This document shows, piece by piece, positions 17,509 to 27,932 of a DNA stretch of 64,000 nt. The DNA is taken from NCBI GenBank assembly GCA_020351995.1, contig CP070674.1, forward strand, positions 1,477,307 to 1,541,306, given 5' to 3'. The stretch is from Candidatus Zixiibacteriota bacterium (lineage in GTDB: Bacteria > Zixibacteria > MSB-5A5 > GN15 > FEB-12). The stretch's first letter is position 1. Each line of letters starts with the position of its first letter. Position numbers and translations under genes: made by a program. Below the pieces are notes generated by a model. It saw only the letters and a program-made list of their open reading frames with translations. It was not told the DNA's origin and did not search any database.

Positions 17509-19716
17509 TTATGACGCACCGGTGTTTCTCACCACGTAGCGCAGGATGACTATATCCTGGTAGGGCGCATCGTCGAAGGCGTAGCTTACCTGGGTAAGCT
17601 CGACTCCCAGCGGATTCTCGGCTCGCTCATCGGTGAAGCGACTGTAGGTCTGCTCTGAGGCTGGTCCGATCGGAGTTACGAAGTCGATACTGCCCGATGA
17701 GACAACCGAAAAGTCACCGTCGGGCTCGAATGCCACGTTGGTGACGCCGTCGGATACATGTGACGCGTCGCGCCCGATCATCAGACCGCCGTCCCAGAGA
17801 TCGTTGGAGCCGAGCCTGAATTTAAATCCGGCCCCCCCGGCATCGAAATACGAATCCTCACCGACCCCGAAGGTACCGAAGTTCGTGAGAGTGAATTCGA
17901 TGTTGCCGACATTGTGCGTCAAAAGCGAGCGCTTGTCTCTTTGTTCAACCAGGAAGTAGAGCTTGAGAGTCTTCGAGTAGCCGGTGGCGTTGGAAATCTG
18001 AAGGTCTAAAGTGAGAACTGAACCGATGGCAACCGTGTCGCTGACAACGACCCTCAGGTCCTGGGCTGCCCGAACCGTGTCGCCTTCGTCAATGTCGCCG
18101 AAGATGGCCAGTCCGTTAAGCACTTTCAGCGACGGATTGCTGTTGGTAGCCAGGACCGTGATGTTGCGTACGTCGCCCCCGAGGTTTTTCAGCACCAGAG
18201 AGCCCTCCACCGTATCGCCGGGGCTGATGGGGTCATGGTCGAAAGCAAAGACTCGCACGTTGGGTTCTGTGTTGGTACCCGATAGCGCCCTAATGGCCGC
18301 CATGCAGTCAACAAGACCCCATCCGTAGTCGTTGTTCGGCAGAGTCTTGTTCAAATGGTTCGTTGAAGTAAGGATAGCCTTTTTGATCTCGTCAGGTGTG
18401 GCGTTCGGGTTTTTCTCCCGCAACAGTGCCACCAGACCGGAGACATGCGGAGCGGCGAAAGATGTGCCGGAGGCCGTGCTGTAAGTGTTGACGGGGACGG
18501 GAATTCTAATGAGCACACCCGGGGCGACCACGTTCGGCTTGATGGCGCCATTACAATCGGATGGACCCCTCGACGACGTCGGCGAAAGAACGGATGTGGT
18601 GTGGTTGATATTGCCGATCGCGAAGCAATCAAGCGAATCAATGGCCCGGTTGGCTGGATTGCGTATCGCGGGAAAGTTCGTCCCTTCATTACCGGCGGCA
18701 AAAATATTGACGATTCCAAGGGCCTCGGTATTATCGATCATGGTGTAGAAGACATCCTGGCAGCCAATGTTTTGAATGCCCCAACTATGATTGATGACGT
18801 CCGGTACATCATCGATATTGTTCGGGTCACCGTCAGGATTGGCGGCCCACTCAAAGGCATCGATAATAGAAGCACCCTCGATATCCGCCACCGCGGCGGC
18901 GATCCATTTGGCGTCGAGCGCCACACCGACGGTGTCGCCGGTGGCGTCATCGTGACCAACCGCGAGTCCGGTTGTGGCAGTGCCGTGGTAAGTAACCGCA
19001 CCCGGCTGGACAGGAAGCACATGCGGGAAAGATTCGCCCGCGGCGGGGTCGAACCACGCCGCCGCCGGATTCCCATCGTGACCCTTCCAGTTATCGTACA
19101 GGGCCGGGTGCAAACCGTCTACCCCGGTATCGAAGATGCAGACGATCCTGCCTTCGCCCGTATAACCAGCTGCCCATGCTGTGGGAGCATTGATATAGGA
19201 AAGATTGGCTTCGACTCCGGCTGAGATAGCCGTCGCCGGTTCGGAGCCTTCAGGCGCGATGGTCGTGATTTCCGGCACCGCCAATATCGTCTCCACATCA
19301 TCACGCTGTGACAACTCGTACAGTTGCTCAACGGTCACTTCGGCCTCAATGATATTGACGAGCCAATGCCCTTTGGGAGATTCCGTGGGCACCTGCTGCG
19401 GAACCGAACGAATTGACCGCAAATGGCCCAGCAAATCCCTTTGCGCTGCCGTGTGACTGGCATACAGGCGTTCACGTGTTATCCGGTACCTGCCAGTTCT
19501 GGTCTTCGCACTGGAGGCTGCGACCGTCTTAAGAGTGGCGGCATCCTCCACATCGGGCAGCTTAATCCAGACCTTCACCAGGTCTGTTGATTTCTTGCTC
19601 GAAACCTGGCGGACCAGATCCTCCGATAGTTGCCCGGCCCGACCGGTCGCTGTCACGACCATCAGCAATAATGACAGAGCCAAAAGCCTGTGGATATAAT
19701 GTACTATACGCGCCAT
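17509..19716 (-). CDS. Secreted subtilisin-like serine protease (S8), cut by an in-frame TAA
   Basis: Predicted secreted S8 protease of 735 residues. A signal peptide (LALSLLLMVVTATGRAGQL) and a propeptide-like region precede the catalytic domain. The triad is complete: Asp in IVCIFDTGVDG (about 193), His in TYHGTATTG (about 242) and Ser in GTSFAAPHVSG (about 417). The oxyanion Asn is in AAGNEGTN. A CARDB-like domain follows (DTVEGSLVLKNLGGDV). The frame ends at TAA (17509-17511) in ...VVRNTGAS, mid-domain. The same frame resumes at the next codon and carries the secretion tail, so the natural product was probably longer. AGGAT precedes the ATG. Confidence 0.85.
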   Translation of the reverse strand: MARIVHYIHRLLALSLLLMVVTATGRAGQLSEDLVRQVSSKKSTDLVKVWIKLPDVEDAATLKTVAASSAKTRTGRYRITRERLYASHTAAQRDLLGHLRSIRSVPQQVPTESPKGHWLVNIIEAEVTVEQLYELSQRDDVETILAVPEITTIAPEGSEPATAISAGVEANLSYINAPTAWAAGYTGEGRIVCIFDTGVDGLHPALYDNWKGHDGNPAAAWFDPAAGESFPHVLPVQPGAVTYHGTATTGLAVGHDDATGDTVGVALDAKWIAAAVADIEGASIIDAFEWAANPDGDPNNIDDVPDVINHSWGIQNIGCQDVFYTMIDNTEALGIVNIFAAGNEGTNFPAIRNPANRAIDSLDCFAIGNINHTTSVLSPTSSRGPSDCNGAIKPNVVAPGVLIRIPVPVNTYSTASGTSFAAPHVSGLVALLREKNPNATPDEIKKAILTSTNHLNKTLPNNDYGWGLVDCMAAIRALSGTNTEPNVRVFAFDHDPISPGDTVEGSLVLKNLGGDVRNITVLATNSNPSLKVLNGLAIFGDIDEGDTVRAAQDLRVVVSDTVAIGSVLTLDLQISNATGYSKTLKLYFLVEQRDKRSLLTHNVGNIEFTLTNFGTFGVGEDSYFDAGGAGFKFRLGSNDLWDGGLMIGRDASHVSDGVTNVAFEPDGDFSVVSSGSIDFVTPIGPASEQTYSRFTDERAENPLGVELTQVSYAFDDAPYQDIVILRYVVRNTGAS

Positions 19717-19820
19717 ATCAGATTTCTATCCTATTGTAACAACTGAACATCGAAATCGTCGCAGAATATATCACCGCGCAAGAACCTGTCGAAGTTAATC
19801 ACAACATCGATTATTGCCGG

Positions 19821-19849
19821 TTGATTATCCGTTATAAATAACGTAAAAT
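19821..19849 (+). promoter_or_regulatory. Putative housekeeping promoter before the DUF6125 gene
   Basis: TTGATT at 19821-19826, a 17-bp spacer, then TAAAAT at 19844-19849. It lies in the gap between the divergent subtilase gene and the gene at 19933. The surrounding region is clearly AT-rich. Both boxes deviate from consensus, so this is tentative. Confidence 0.4.
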
Positions 19850-19932
19850 GATACGTTTATGACTAATCATTGTAAACCAAATTGTTGGCAATTCACAATT
19901 TTCAGCCAATAGTGAACTCAAAAGGAAAATAC

Positions 19933-20442
19933 ATGACAAACATAAAACAGCTCAGCCGCGAGACACTTGAAGGTATGTTGACCGATTTCGCAAAGAACTG
20001 GTTGGCGCATGACGGCATCTGGTTTCAGGCCGTCGAGGAGAAATTTGGTTTGGAAGCAGCCATCCAACTTGACGCAGCAGCCTGGGAGAAATTCACCGTC
20101 ATCGAAGCCAAACGGATCATGGCCAGGCACAACATCCCGGAGAACAGCGGGCTGGCCGGCCTGAAAAAGGCTCTCGGCTTCAGACTCTACTCTCTTTTAA
20201 ACACTCAGGTTATTGGCAACGAAACCGAGAACTCATTCGAGTTCTATATGGTAGAATGCCGCGTTCAGTCGGCGCGCAGACGCAAGCAGATGCCACTGTT
20301 TCCCTGTAAGGAGGTTGGCATAGTTGAATACGAGAATTTCGCCAGGACTATCGATCCGCGCATCAAAACCGAGTGCGTTTGCTGCCCACCGGATAAAGAG
20401 GCTGGCGACAAGTACTATTGCGGCTGGCGATTCTCGATTTAA
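19933..20442 (+). CDS. DUF6125-like protein
   Basis: Predicted cytosolic protein of 169 residues. I chose the ATG at 19933, behind AAAGGA, over an upstream one at 19882 that has no ribosome site. Features match the DUF6125 (ATC hydrolase-like) group: an N-terminal helical region with WLAHDGIWFQAVEEKFG, then AAWEKFTVIEAKRIM, and a C-terminal Cys-rich end (RIKTECVCCPPD, YYCGWRF). The assignment is from memory of the family pattern. The three cysteines near the end could bind a metal or form disulfides. No operon partner is evident. Confidence 0.65.
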   Translation: MTNIKQLSRETLEGMLTDFAKNWLAHDGIWFQAVEEKFGLEAAIQLDAAAWEKFTVIEAKRIMARHNIPENSGLAGLKKALGFRLYSLLNTQVIGNETENSFEFYMVECRVQSARRRKQMPLFPCKEVGIVEYENFARTIDPRIKTECVCCPPDKEAGDKYYCGWRFSI

Positions 20443-20465
20443 CAAAAACGGCAGGGCAACCTGCC
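20443..20465 (-). terminator. Intrinsic terminator after the epimerase gene
   Basis: On the minus strand GGCAGG, loop TTGC, then CCTGCC is followed by GTTTTTG. It lies about 40 bp past the epimerase stop at 20506 and overlaps the end of the convergent DUF6125 gene region. Confidence 0.7.
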
Positions 20466-20505
20466 CCGCCGGTATCTGCTAAATCTGCCGATCGAAGTTG
20501 TAAGC

Positions 20506-21435
20506 TCATCGACGCTCGCGAAAAAACTCCACCGTGCGCCTCAAACCTTCCTTGAAATCGACGGATGGCTCGTAACCGAACTTCCTAAGTTTATCGATCG
20601 ACGCGTAAGAGTGCAAGATGTCTCCGTCTCGCGGAGGGTCATACTGAGCCTGGATATCCGAACCGATAATCTGACGCAGGATATCGAGCGTCTGATTAAG
20701 AGTGAATTGATCACCGCAGGCGACGTTGTAATGGTCACCTACAACTTCATCGTTGGTAACGGCCAGAAGGTTGGCCTGAACACAATTATCAATATAAGTG
20801 AAATCTCGGGACTGCTCACCATCGCCGAAAACGACTGGTTGCTCACCCTCCAGCAGGCTGGTGATGAACTTTGGAATCACAGCGGCATATTCGCTACCGG
20901 GATCCTGTTTTGGCCCAAAGATATTGAAATACCTCAACGCAACCGTTGGAAACCTGTATAGCTGCCAATAGACTTTAAGGTAATACTCATTGGTCAGCTT
21001 AGTTACCGCATATGGAGACAACGGCGACGGTGTCATCTTCTCGTGCTTGGGCAACTCCTCTGATTCGCCGTAAACTGAAGACGAAGAGGCCATGACGAAT
21101 TTCTTCACGCCAGACTTCCTGGCCGCCTCAAGAAGATAAAGCGTGCCATCAATGTTGACGGCGTTGGAGGTCAGAGGGTCTTTCACCGATCGTGGAACCG
21201 ATGGCAGGGCTGCCTGGTGCAGAACATAATCCATCCCGCTAACGGCTTTCTCGGCTTCGGCCATGTCGCGGATATCGCCTTCGATAATTTCGCACCGGTC
21301 TTTCAGGCATTCAACATTCTCCCGTCGTCCGGTGGAAAAGTTGTCGAGAATTCGTACCGTATCTCCTTGTTCGATAAGTTTGGCGGCTATATTAGATCCG
21401 ATGAATCCCGCCCCGCCTGTTACAAGATACTTCAT
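20506..21435 (-). CDS. NAD-dependent nucleotide-sugar epimerase/dehydratase
   Basis: Extended short-chain dehydrogenase of 309 residues that probably acts on a UDP- or dTDP-sugar (UDP-glucose/N-acetylglucosamine 4-epimerase-like). The NAD-binding glycine motif is VTGGAGFIGSNIA at residues 5-17. The catalytic Ser/Tyr/Lys lie in SSSSVYG and SPYAVTK (Tyr near 142). Substrate-binding features include RYFNIFGPKQDP and VFGDGEQSRDFTYIDN. It is cytoplasmic and would supply sugars for surface polysaccharide. The membrane glycosyltransferase upstream (21585-23054) is on the same strand, about 150 bp away. A terminator follows at 20443-20465. Confidence 0.88.
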   Translation of the reverse strand: MKYLVTGGAGFIGSNIAAKLIEQGDTVRILDNFSTGRRENVECLKDRCEIIEGDIRDMAEAEKAVSGMDYVLHQAALPSVPRSVKDPLTSNAVNIDGTLYLLEAARKSGVKKFVMASSSSVYGESEELPKHEKMTPSPLSPYAVTKLTNEYYLKVYWQLYRFPTVALRYFNIFGPKQDPGSEYAAVIPKFITSLLEGEQPVVFGDGEQSRDFTYIDNCVQANLLAVTNDEVVGDHYNVACGDQFTLNQTLDILRQIIGSDIQAQYDPPRDGDILHSYASIDKLRKFGYEPSVDFKEGLRRTVEFFRERR

Positions 21436-21584
21436 ATTACATAAACCCCTTGTTTCTCAGCAGATTCTAACTACCCGGCCGAACCGAAGCCGGTCAAAAG
21501 TAAAACCACCGGGCAGCCCCAAGGTTCCGCAATAAAACCGGGGACAGGTCCGGGGTCGTCGCTCATTTCCACATCGGCCGCAAA

Positions 21585-23054
21585 TTAACCGGCTGCCTGA
21601 CATTTATCAATGACACTTTTGATATATAGTGCGGCAAATGCAGAAAGCATCGGAATAATCGGGAAATGGTATCTACTCAGACCGTAAAACACAAAATGGA
21701 TAGCTGTCCAGTAGCCGATTATTCCCAGGAGCAAGAATCCGCCAGGGTTCATGACCTTTGAACTCGACCCAAGAAACACAATCAGGCCCGGTAAGGCGCA
21801 CATTAACATCAGAATCCAATATAACTGGCTGATCAATGAAATGAATACGATGCCGTTAGTCTTCGATGTCTCAGCGGTTTCAGCCAATCCGAACCACAAA
21901 GCATCCATGTCAGCAGCATAGAAAAGAAGAAGCTTGGCGAAGCCCCTGACCAGAAAGGCACCGGGTCGCTCCAAGATGTAATCTTTAGCGCGGTGCCAGG
22001 CGGAACTGTCAAAATAAGCTTCCTGAAGAGGGCCGTTAACATCAAACTGATCGGCCAAGTACTTATTGTATCCCATACCGGCCCCGGGTTGGTTACCTAT
22101 GAACAGGTTTATGCCTGTATTGGTATTTATTGTCGCGACACCCACCACATGGTAATTGCGCACCATCCAGGGGGCGACAACTACGAGAAAGCCAACCAAG
22201 GCCAGCACGGTGAAGCGGATCGTTCGTTTGACGCTCCTTGTCTCGAGCCACCAGAACGGGACTACGACAAGAAGGAGAAACTTCGATATGGCCCGCGTAA
22301 GCGTCGCCATACCCAGCACGAAGCCCCCAATTAACATGACATACCACTTCTTGGACCGTTGACCATCAACTGGCAGGAATAGCAGTATAGAGAGTAGCAA
22401 CAACGGCTTAAACAGGGCCTCCGATGACAGCAAATGGGTGAACAGTATCTGACTGGGGAAAAAGGCCAGCACCAAGAGTGTCCAGCGCGCCACCCTTTCA
22501 TCGAACACTCTCTTCATTATGAAAAAGCTCAACAACAACTCAGGCAGGGCCAGAAAAACGTTGGCAATAGCACCGAGCCTGGGAACATGCCCGAACAGGA
22601 CGTAGATTCGCGAAAGAAAGAAAGGATACGCGGGTGGCCAGTAAGCGGTAAGGTGCTCTCCGCCATAGTATCCGCCCCGAAGCGCCCATTGCCAGGCCAA
22701 TTCATCATATGAAGCAAAATCGCTCGACTGGTCGAAGGGCAAAAAAGTCACGGCTGCTAGCCGGAGAAGTAAACCGACAGCAATCACGTAAACCAGGAAT
22801 CGCCTGACATCGATGTGGCTCATCCAGCCGTCGATGCGAACGAGAAGCGAGGTCACCCGACTGTAAAAGATGAGCACCAGGCCTAGCGGAGCCAGAGAGA
22901 TAAGGCATAATTGGAGGGATAGCATCATGAACGGAGTAACATTGCCGTCCGGACTCAGAAACAGAAAAAGTCCCGAGAAATCCGCGAACCACCCCAAAGC
23001 CAGGATACCGATGATTACAAACGCTATTCCAAATAAATTTCTTACATTGAGCAA
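21585..23054 (-). CDS. GT39-like membrane glycosyltransferase
   Basis: Polytopic membrane protein of 489 residues. The TTG start at 23054 is supported by GGGAGGG six bases upstream and by the membrane segment that opens at once (LFGIAFVIIGILALGWF). At least ten hydrophobic segments can be counted. A periplasmic loop carries the acidic motif SSDFASYDELAWQWA and HLTAYWPPAYPFFLSR, the layout of ArnT/PMT-type glycosyltransferases that use polyprenyl-phosphate sugars. A later extramembrane part has NTNTGINLFIGNQPGAG. The likely role is transfer of sugars to lipids or proteins of the envelope. The epimerase gene follows on the same strand. Confidence 0.8.
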   Translation of the reverse strand: MLNVRNLFGIAFVIIGILALGWFADFSGLFLFLSPDGNVTPFMMLSLQLCLISLAPLGLVLIFYSRVTSLLVRIDGWMSHIDVRRFLVYVIAVGLLLRLAAVTFLPFDQSSDFASYDELAWQWALRGGYYGGEHLTAYWPPAYPFFLSRIYVLFGHVPRLGAIANVFLALPELLLSFFIMKRVFDERVARWTLLVLAFFPSQILFTHLLSSEALFKPLLLLSILLFLPVDGQRSKKWYVMLIGGFVLGMATLTRAISKFLLLVVVPFWWLETRSVKRTIRFTVLALVGFLVVVAPWMVRNYHVVGVATINTNTGINLFIGNQPGAGMGYNKYLADQFDVNGPLQEAYFDSSAWHRAKDYILERPGAFLVRGFAKLLLFYAADMDALWFGLAETAETSKTNGIVFISLISQLYWILMLMCALPGLIVFLGSSSKVMNPGGFLLLGIIGYWTAIHFVFYGLSRYHFPIIPMLSAFAALYIKSVIDKCQAAG

Positions 23055-23235
23055 CCATACCCTCCCGTCTTACCGAGAGATTCTTTCGAAAAGTCAATAT
23101 ACCATTGGGCAGCAGCATGTAAACTGCTTTTTTAAGACTGCCCATAATGAACAAAGGCACCTGGCATTAAGAAGCGGTAACGGTTATTCTTACAGGGAAA
23201 TTTGGGTGCAGAGAGACACAGCCGCGAATCAACAG

Positions 23236-24654
23236 TCACTGACCCCCGCGCTGCTTAATCAACTCTTTGTACGGTATGTGTAGTCCGCGCCTTTTCTCGT
23301 CCATATACTTCTTGGTGACCGCAACTACCGCTCCCGATAGCGCGATCAGCGCGATCAGGTTGGGTACCGCCATAAGGCCATTTGCAGTGTCAGCGTAGGC
23401 CCAGACGGCCTGAAGGTCGAAACGTGCGCCTAAAAGAGTGAAAATAACGTAACACCATTTGTAGGGGAGCTTCGCCCGCCTGCCCAGAACGTATTCCACT
23501 CCTTTTTCGCCATAGTAAGACCAGGCTATTACGGTCGAAAAAGCAAAAAGCAATACGCCAATGACAACCATCCAAAGACCATAAAGCGGCAGGGTCTGGT
23601 TAAAAGACGTCATGGTTAGAACCGCGCCCGTCTCACCATTGGCCCACTGTCCGGTGGTTATAATAACCAGCGCCGTCATGGTGCAGATGACAATGGTGTC
23701 AATGAACGGCCCGAGCATGGCCACTAATCCTTCACGCACGGGTTCTTCCACCTTGGCCGTCGAGTGCGCCATTGCCGCCGACCCCTGCCCGGCCTCATTG
23801 GAGAACAACCCTCTCCGGAGTCCCCATGTGAAGGTCATCCAGACAGTGGCTCCGCCGGCCGCGCCACCCACGACCGAAGTGGGGTTGAAAGCATGATAAA
23901 AGATCAGCTTAAAGGCCGGTATAACTTCAGCGTAGTTGATCCCGATCACGACAAGAGCACTGGTCACGTAAACAACCGACATGAAAGGCACCAGATACGA
24001 AGCTACGTGACCTATGCGTTTGATGCCGCCGATGAGAACCGTACCAGCAAGACCAGCAATCACAAGTCCGATTATCCACCTCACCATACCCTCGTGTTCA
24101 ACCGGGATACTAAGGGCATCCAGCAGCGAGTGAGCGATGGTGTTTGACTGTACCATGTTCCCGGCCCCAAAAGCTGCCACAGCGGTACAGAAAGCGAACA
24201 TCCAGGCAAGGGGTTTAAAGAACTTACCCATGCCCATTTCGATGTAATACATCGGCCCGCCGAGGACATTGCCGTCCTTTTCAACCTTACGAAACTGGAT
24301 AGCCAGGGTACATTCGGCATACTTGATGGCCATTCCGAAGGCAGCCGTTACCCACATCCAGAAAATGGCTCCCGGCCCGCCCCAATAGATTGCTATGGCG
24401 ACACCGGCAATGTTACCGATACCGATAGTAGCCGAAAGGGCCGCCGATAAAGCCTGGAAATGAGTCAATTGACCTTCGTGTGCCGGGTCGTCGTACTTTC
24501 CGGTAGCAATGCCGACGCCGTGCTTGAAGCCGCGAACCTGAACGAATATGGTGCGAAGAGTCAGAATCAGCCCTGCGCCGAGAAGTATCAGGGCCATGGG
24601 CCAACCCCAGACAAAGTTCGATATGAGCGTAAGAATGTTATTAAGCTGGTCCAT
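23236..24654 (-). CDS. Sodium:alanine/glycine symporter (AGCS family)
   Basis: Inner-membrane symporter of 472 residues, normal for the family, that imports alanine or glycine with Na+. I chose the ATG at 24654 because the family's N-terminus (NFVWGWPMALILLGAGLILTLRT) begins right after it; the open frame upstream has no family likeness. Signature segments include HFQALSAALSATIGIGNIAGVA, the GGPGAIFWMWVTAAFGMAIKY block, GGPMYYIEMGMG, and FTWGLRRGLFSNEAGQGSAAMAHS. About ten membrane segments are visible. No glycine riboswitch is seen upstream. It is divergent from enolase. Confidence 0.92.
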   Translation of the reverse strand: MDQLNNILTLISNFVWGWPMALILLGAGLILTLRTIFVQVRGFKHGVGIATGKYDDPAHEGQLTHFQALSAALSATIGIGNIAGVAIAIYWGGPGAIFWMWVTAAFGMAIKYAECTLAIQFRKVEKDGNVLGGPMYYIEMGMGKFFKPLAWMFAFCTAVAAFGAGNMVQSNTIAHSLLDALSIPVEHEGMVRWIIGLVIAGLAGTVLIGGIKRIGHVASYLVPFMSVVYVTSALVVIGINYAEVIPAFKLIFYHAFNPTSVVGGAAGGATVWMTFTWGLRRGLFSNEAGQGSAAMAHSTAKVEEPVREGLVAMLGPFIDTIVICTMTALVIITTGQWANGETGAVLTMTSFNQTLPLYGLWMVVIGVLLFAFSTVIAWSYYGEKGVEYVLGRRAKLPYKWCYVIFTLLGARFDLQAVWAYADTANGLMAVPNLIALIALSGAVVAVTKKYMDEKRRGLHIPYKELIKQRGGQ

Positions 24655-24743
24655 TATTGCCCGGTAGATAACCATTCGCTGTGGGTGAAGCAAGCAAAAA
24701 ATTCTTGATCCCGGTGCGTATCCAACGAGTTCAAAGTTAAATC

Positions 24744-24772
24744 TTGCACCGGCCGCCGGCATATCGTAATTT
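24744..24772 (+). promoter_or_regulatory. Putative promoter of enolase
   Basis: TTGCAC at 24744-24749, a 17-bp spacer, then TAATTT at 24767-24772. The start codon of eno is at 24815. Spacing is ideal but the boxes are only moderate matches. Confidence 0.45.
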
Positions 24773-24796
24773 TGCCCACAGTCGAAAACAAAATAG

Positions 24797-26110
<1,314 letters not shown>

Positions 26111-26221
26111 CCTTCGAGTATGCGCAACGATTTCAGAGCGCAAGCGGTTCACTGACGAAGCCTGCTCCGTTAAACAGAATCATTCCGGTCTATCCTGTCA
26201 AATCCGGAGGAGACAAATTGG

Positions 26222-26250
26222 TTGACAAATAGAAATTTTTTCGTTAGTTA
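26222..26250 (+). promoter_or_regulatory. Putative promoter of the first subtilisin-like lipoprotein gene
   Basis: Perfect TTGACA at 26222-26227, 17-bp spacer, TAGTTA at 26245-26250. The gap 26111-26413 contains nothing else I can identify. Confidence 0.5.
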
Positions 26251-26413
26251 TTGTTGTTCGAGGATAGCCCTATATTCCTAAAACACGTATCCGTCGTACC
26301 ACATCTATGATCATGATCGTTTGTTCTATTCACGAGTTCCCACTGGAAATAACATTCAGTACGTCCAAGACCACAAGCACAAGTGCAGAACCTTTTAACC
26401 AACGGAGTGATGG

Positions 26414-27604
26414 ATGAGAAAACCAATCCTACTCTCGATCGGGCTCATGGCAATGGCCGCTGTTTTTATGCTTGGCGGCTGTTCCCAGGATTCGTCTACC
26501 GCACCGGACACCTCACCGGCTGTGCTCAGCCAGAAGGCTACCACGTCGCCAGGAACTAAAGATGTCTTTATCGGCTTTTCCGGCGATCGGCCGGACGAGG
26601 CTCTCAGTGCCGTCGGTGGCGCTATCAAGCGGGAGTACAGGCACCTCCCGATCGTGTATGTCACAGTACCTGAAAACGCCATTGAAGGTCTGAGAAAGAA
26701 TGCCAACATCAGATTTGTCGAGGAACCGGTACATCGGGAGTATCATGCTCAGACTCTTGACTGGGGTGTCGATCGTATTGACGCCGAATATGTACATGCC
26801 ACCTCGGGTAATCGGGGCGCCGGCGTGAACGTCGCTGTTCTCGACACCGGCGGTGATATGGACCACCCCGATCTTACCTGGGCCGGGGGCCACTCGGTTG
26901 TCAACTCAGACCCCAACTACTGGGAGGACAAGAACGGTCACGGCACCCACTGTTCGGGAATCGTTTCGGCCGACGATAATGACATCGGCGTAGTCGGTGT
27001 GGCACCCGAATGCAACATGTGGATGGTTCAGATCTCGACCAGAAAGTTCTTGATGATGGACGACATCATCGCCGGGATAGACTACTGTTACGGGACGCAT
27101 TTTGACGCTGACCCGAATAATGATATTCAAGTTATGTCAATGAGCTTTGGTGGCCCGGGATCATCAGCGGAAGAGCTGGCCCTTCAGGCCTGCTATGACA
27201 TCGGCATTCTGCTGGTTACTTCGGCCGGCAACACCGGCGGCGCAGTCACCTCTCCTGCCGACTATGAGTGCGTCATGGCTGTTTCGGCGATCGATGCCAA
27301 TGACAATTTCTACACTTACTCCGCATATGGACCGGAGATCGAGATAACGGCTCCCGGTGTGAGAATCTACTCCACCTACAAGATGGACCGATATCGCATC
27401 CTTACCGGTACTTCCATGGCCTGCCCGATGGTCGCCGGCGCGGCGGCATTGGTAATGTCGGACAATCCCGGCTGGACTCATGAGCAGGTTCGCGCTCACC
27501 TCAAGGCGACCGCCGAGGATATCGGGCTTAGCACCTTCCAGCAGGGCTCTGGTCTGGTGGACTGTGAAAATGCCGTTCTCGGCACGACCAGCGGTGACAA
27601 TTAG
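26414..27604 (+). CDS. Subtilisin-like serine protease lipoprotein (S8), copy 1
   Basis: Predicted lipid-anchored protease of 396 residues. The leader ends in the lipobox LGGC (Cys near 23). A short I9-like propeptide follows (DVFIGFSGDRPDEALSAVGG, then NIRFVEEPVHREY). The catalytic domain has Asp in VAVLDTGGDMDHPD (about 145), His in NGHGTHCSG (about 175), the oxyanion Asn in TSAGNTGG and Ser in TGTSMACPMVAG (about 333). The protein ends soon after the catalytic domain, so there is no secretion tail, unlike the subtilase at 17509. It should act in the periplasm or on the cell surface. Copy 2 lies 328 bp downstream. Confidence 0.9.
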   Translation: MRKPILLSIGLMAMAAVFMLGGCSQDSSTAPDTSPAVLSQKATTSPGTKDVFIGFSGDRPDEALSAVGGAIKREYRHLPIVYVTVPENAIEGLRKNANIRFVEEPVHREYHAQTLDWGVDRIDAEYVHATSGNRGAGVNVAVLDTGGDMDHPDLTWAGGHSVVNSDPNYWEDKNGHGTHCSGIVSADDNDIGVVGVAPECNMWMVQISTRKFLMMDDIIAGIDYCYGTHFDADPNNDIQVMSMSFGGPGSSAEELALQACYDIGILLVTSAGNTGGAVTSPADYECVMAVSAIDANDNFYTYSAYGPEIEITAPGVRIYSTYKMDRYRILTGTSMACPMVAGAAALVMSDNPGWTHEQVRAHLKATAEDIGLSTFQQGSGLVDCENAVLGTTSGDN

Positions 27605-27626
27605 TTAAACCAGTAACTCGATTCAT

Positions 27627-27667
27627 ATGGCACACATCTGACTGATTCAGATGTGTGCCATTTCTTT
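27627..27667 (+). terminator. Intrinsic terminator between the two protease genes
   Basis: ATGGCACACATCTGA (27627-27641), a 5-base loop, then its exact complement TCAGATGTGTGCCAT (27647-27661), followed by TTCTTT. A perfect 15-bp stem 22 bp after the stop codon. Confidence 0.85.
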
Positions 27668-27728
27668 GGAGTCCAACAGCAGCACCATCGCATAGACGGC
27701 CAAAGAGCCCACCGCTGACGGTTATTCG

Positions 27729-27757
27729 TTGACAAGGGTGGTCATCACCACTATATT
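27729..27757 (+). promoter_or_regulatory. Promoter of the second subtilisin-like lipoprotein gene
   Basis: Perfect TTGACA at 27729-27734, 17-bp spacer, TATATT at 27752-27757. With the terminator at 27627, this gives the second protease gene its own transcript. Confidence 0.7.
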
Positions 27758-27932
27758 CGACAATAGCCCAAACGTACCTCGCATTTACAATAATGTCCTC
27801 TTGGACAACAGCTTAAGCAGCAACGGAGACGTCGTGCGTAACCGGAAGGGGAGTTAGCCTGTTTCGTGGTCAACGAGCCACCATATGGACGAGAAAAGTT
27901 CTCACAATGCACATAAACCGAAGGAGTTGTCA

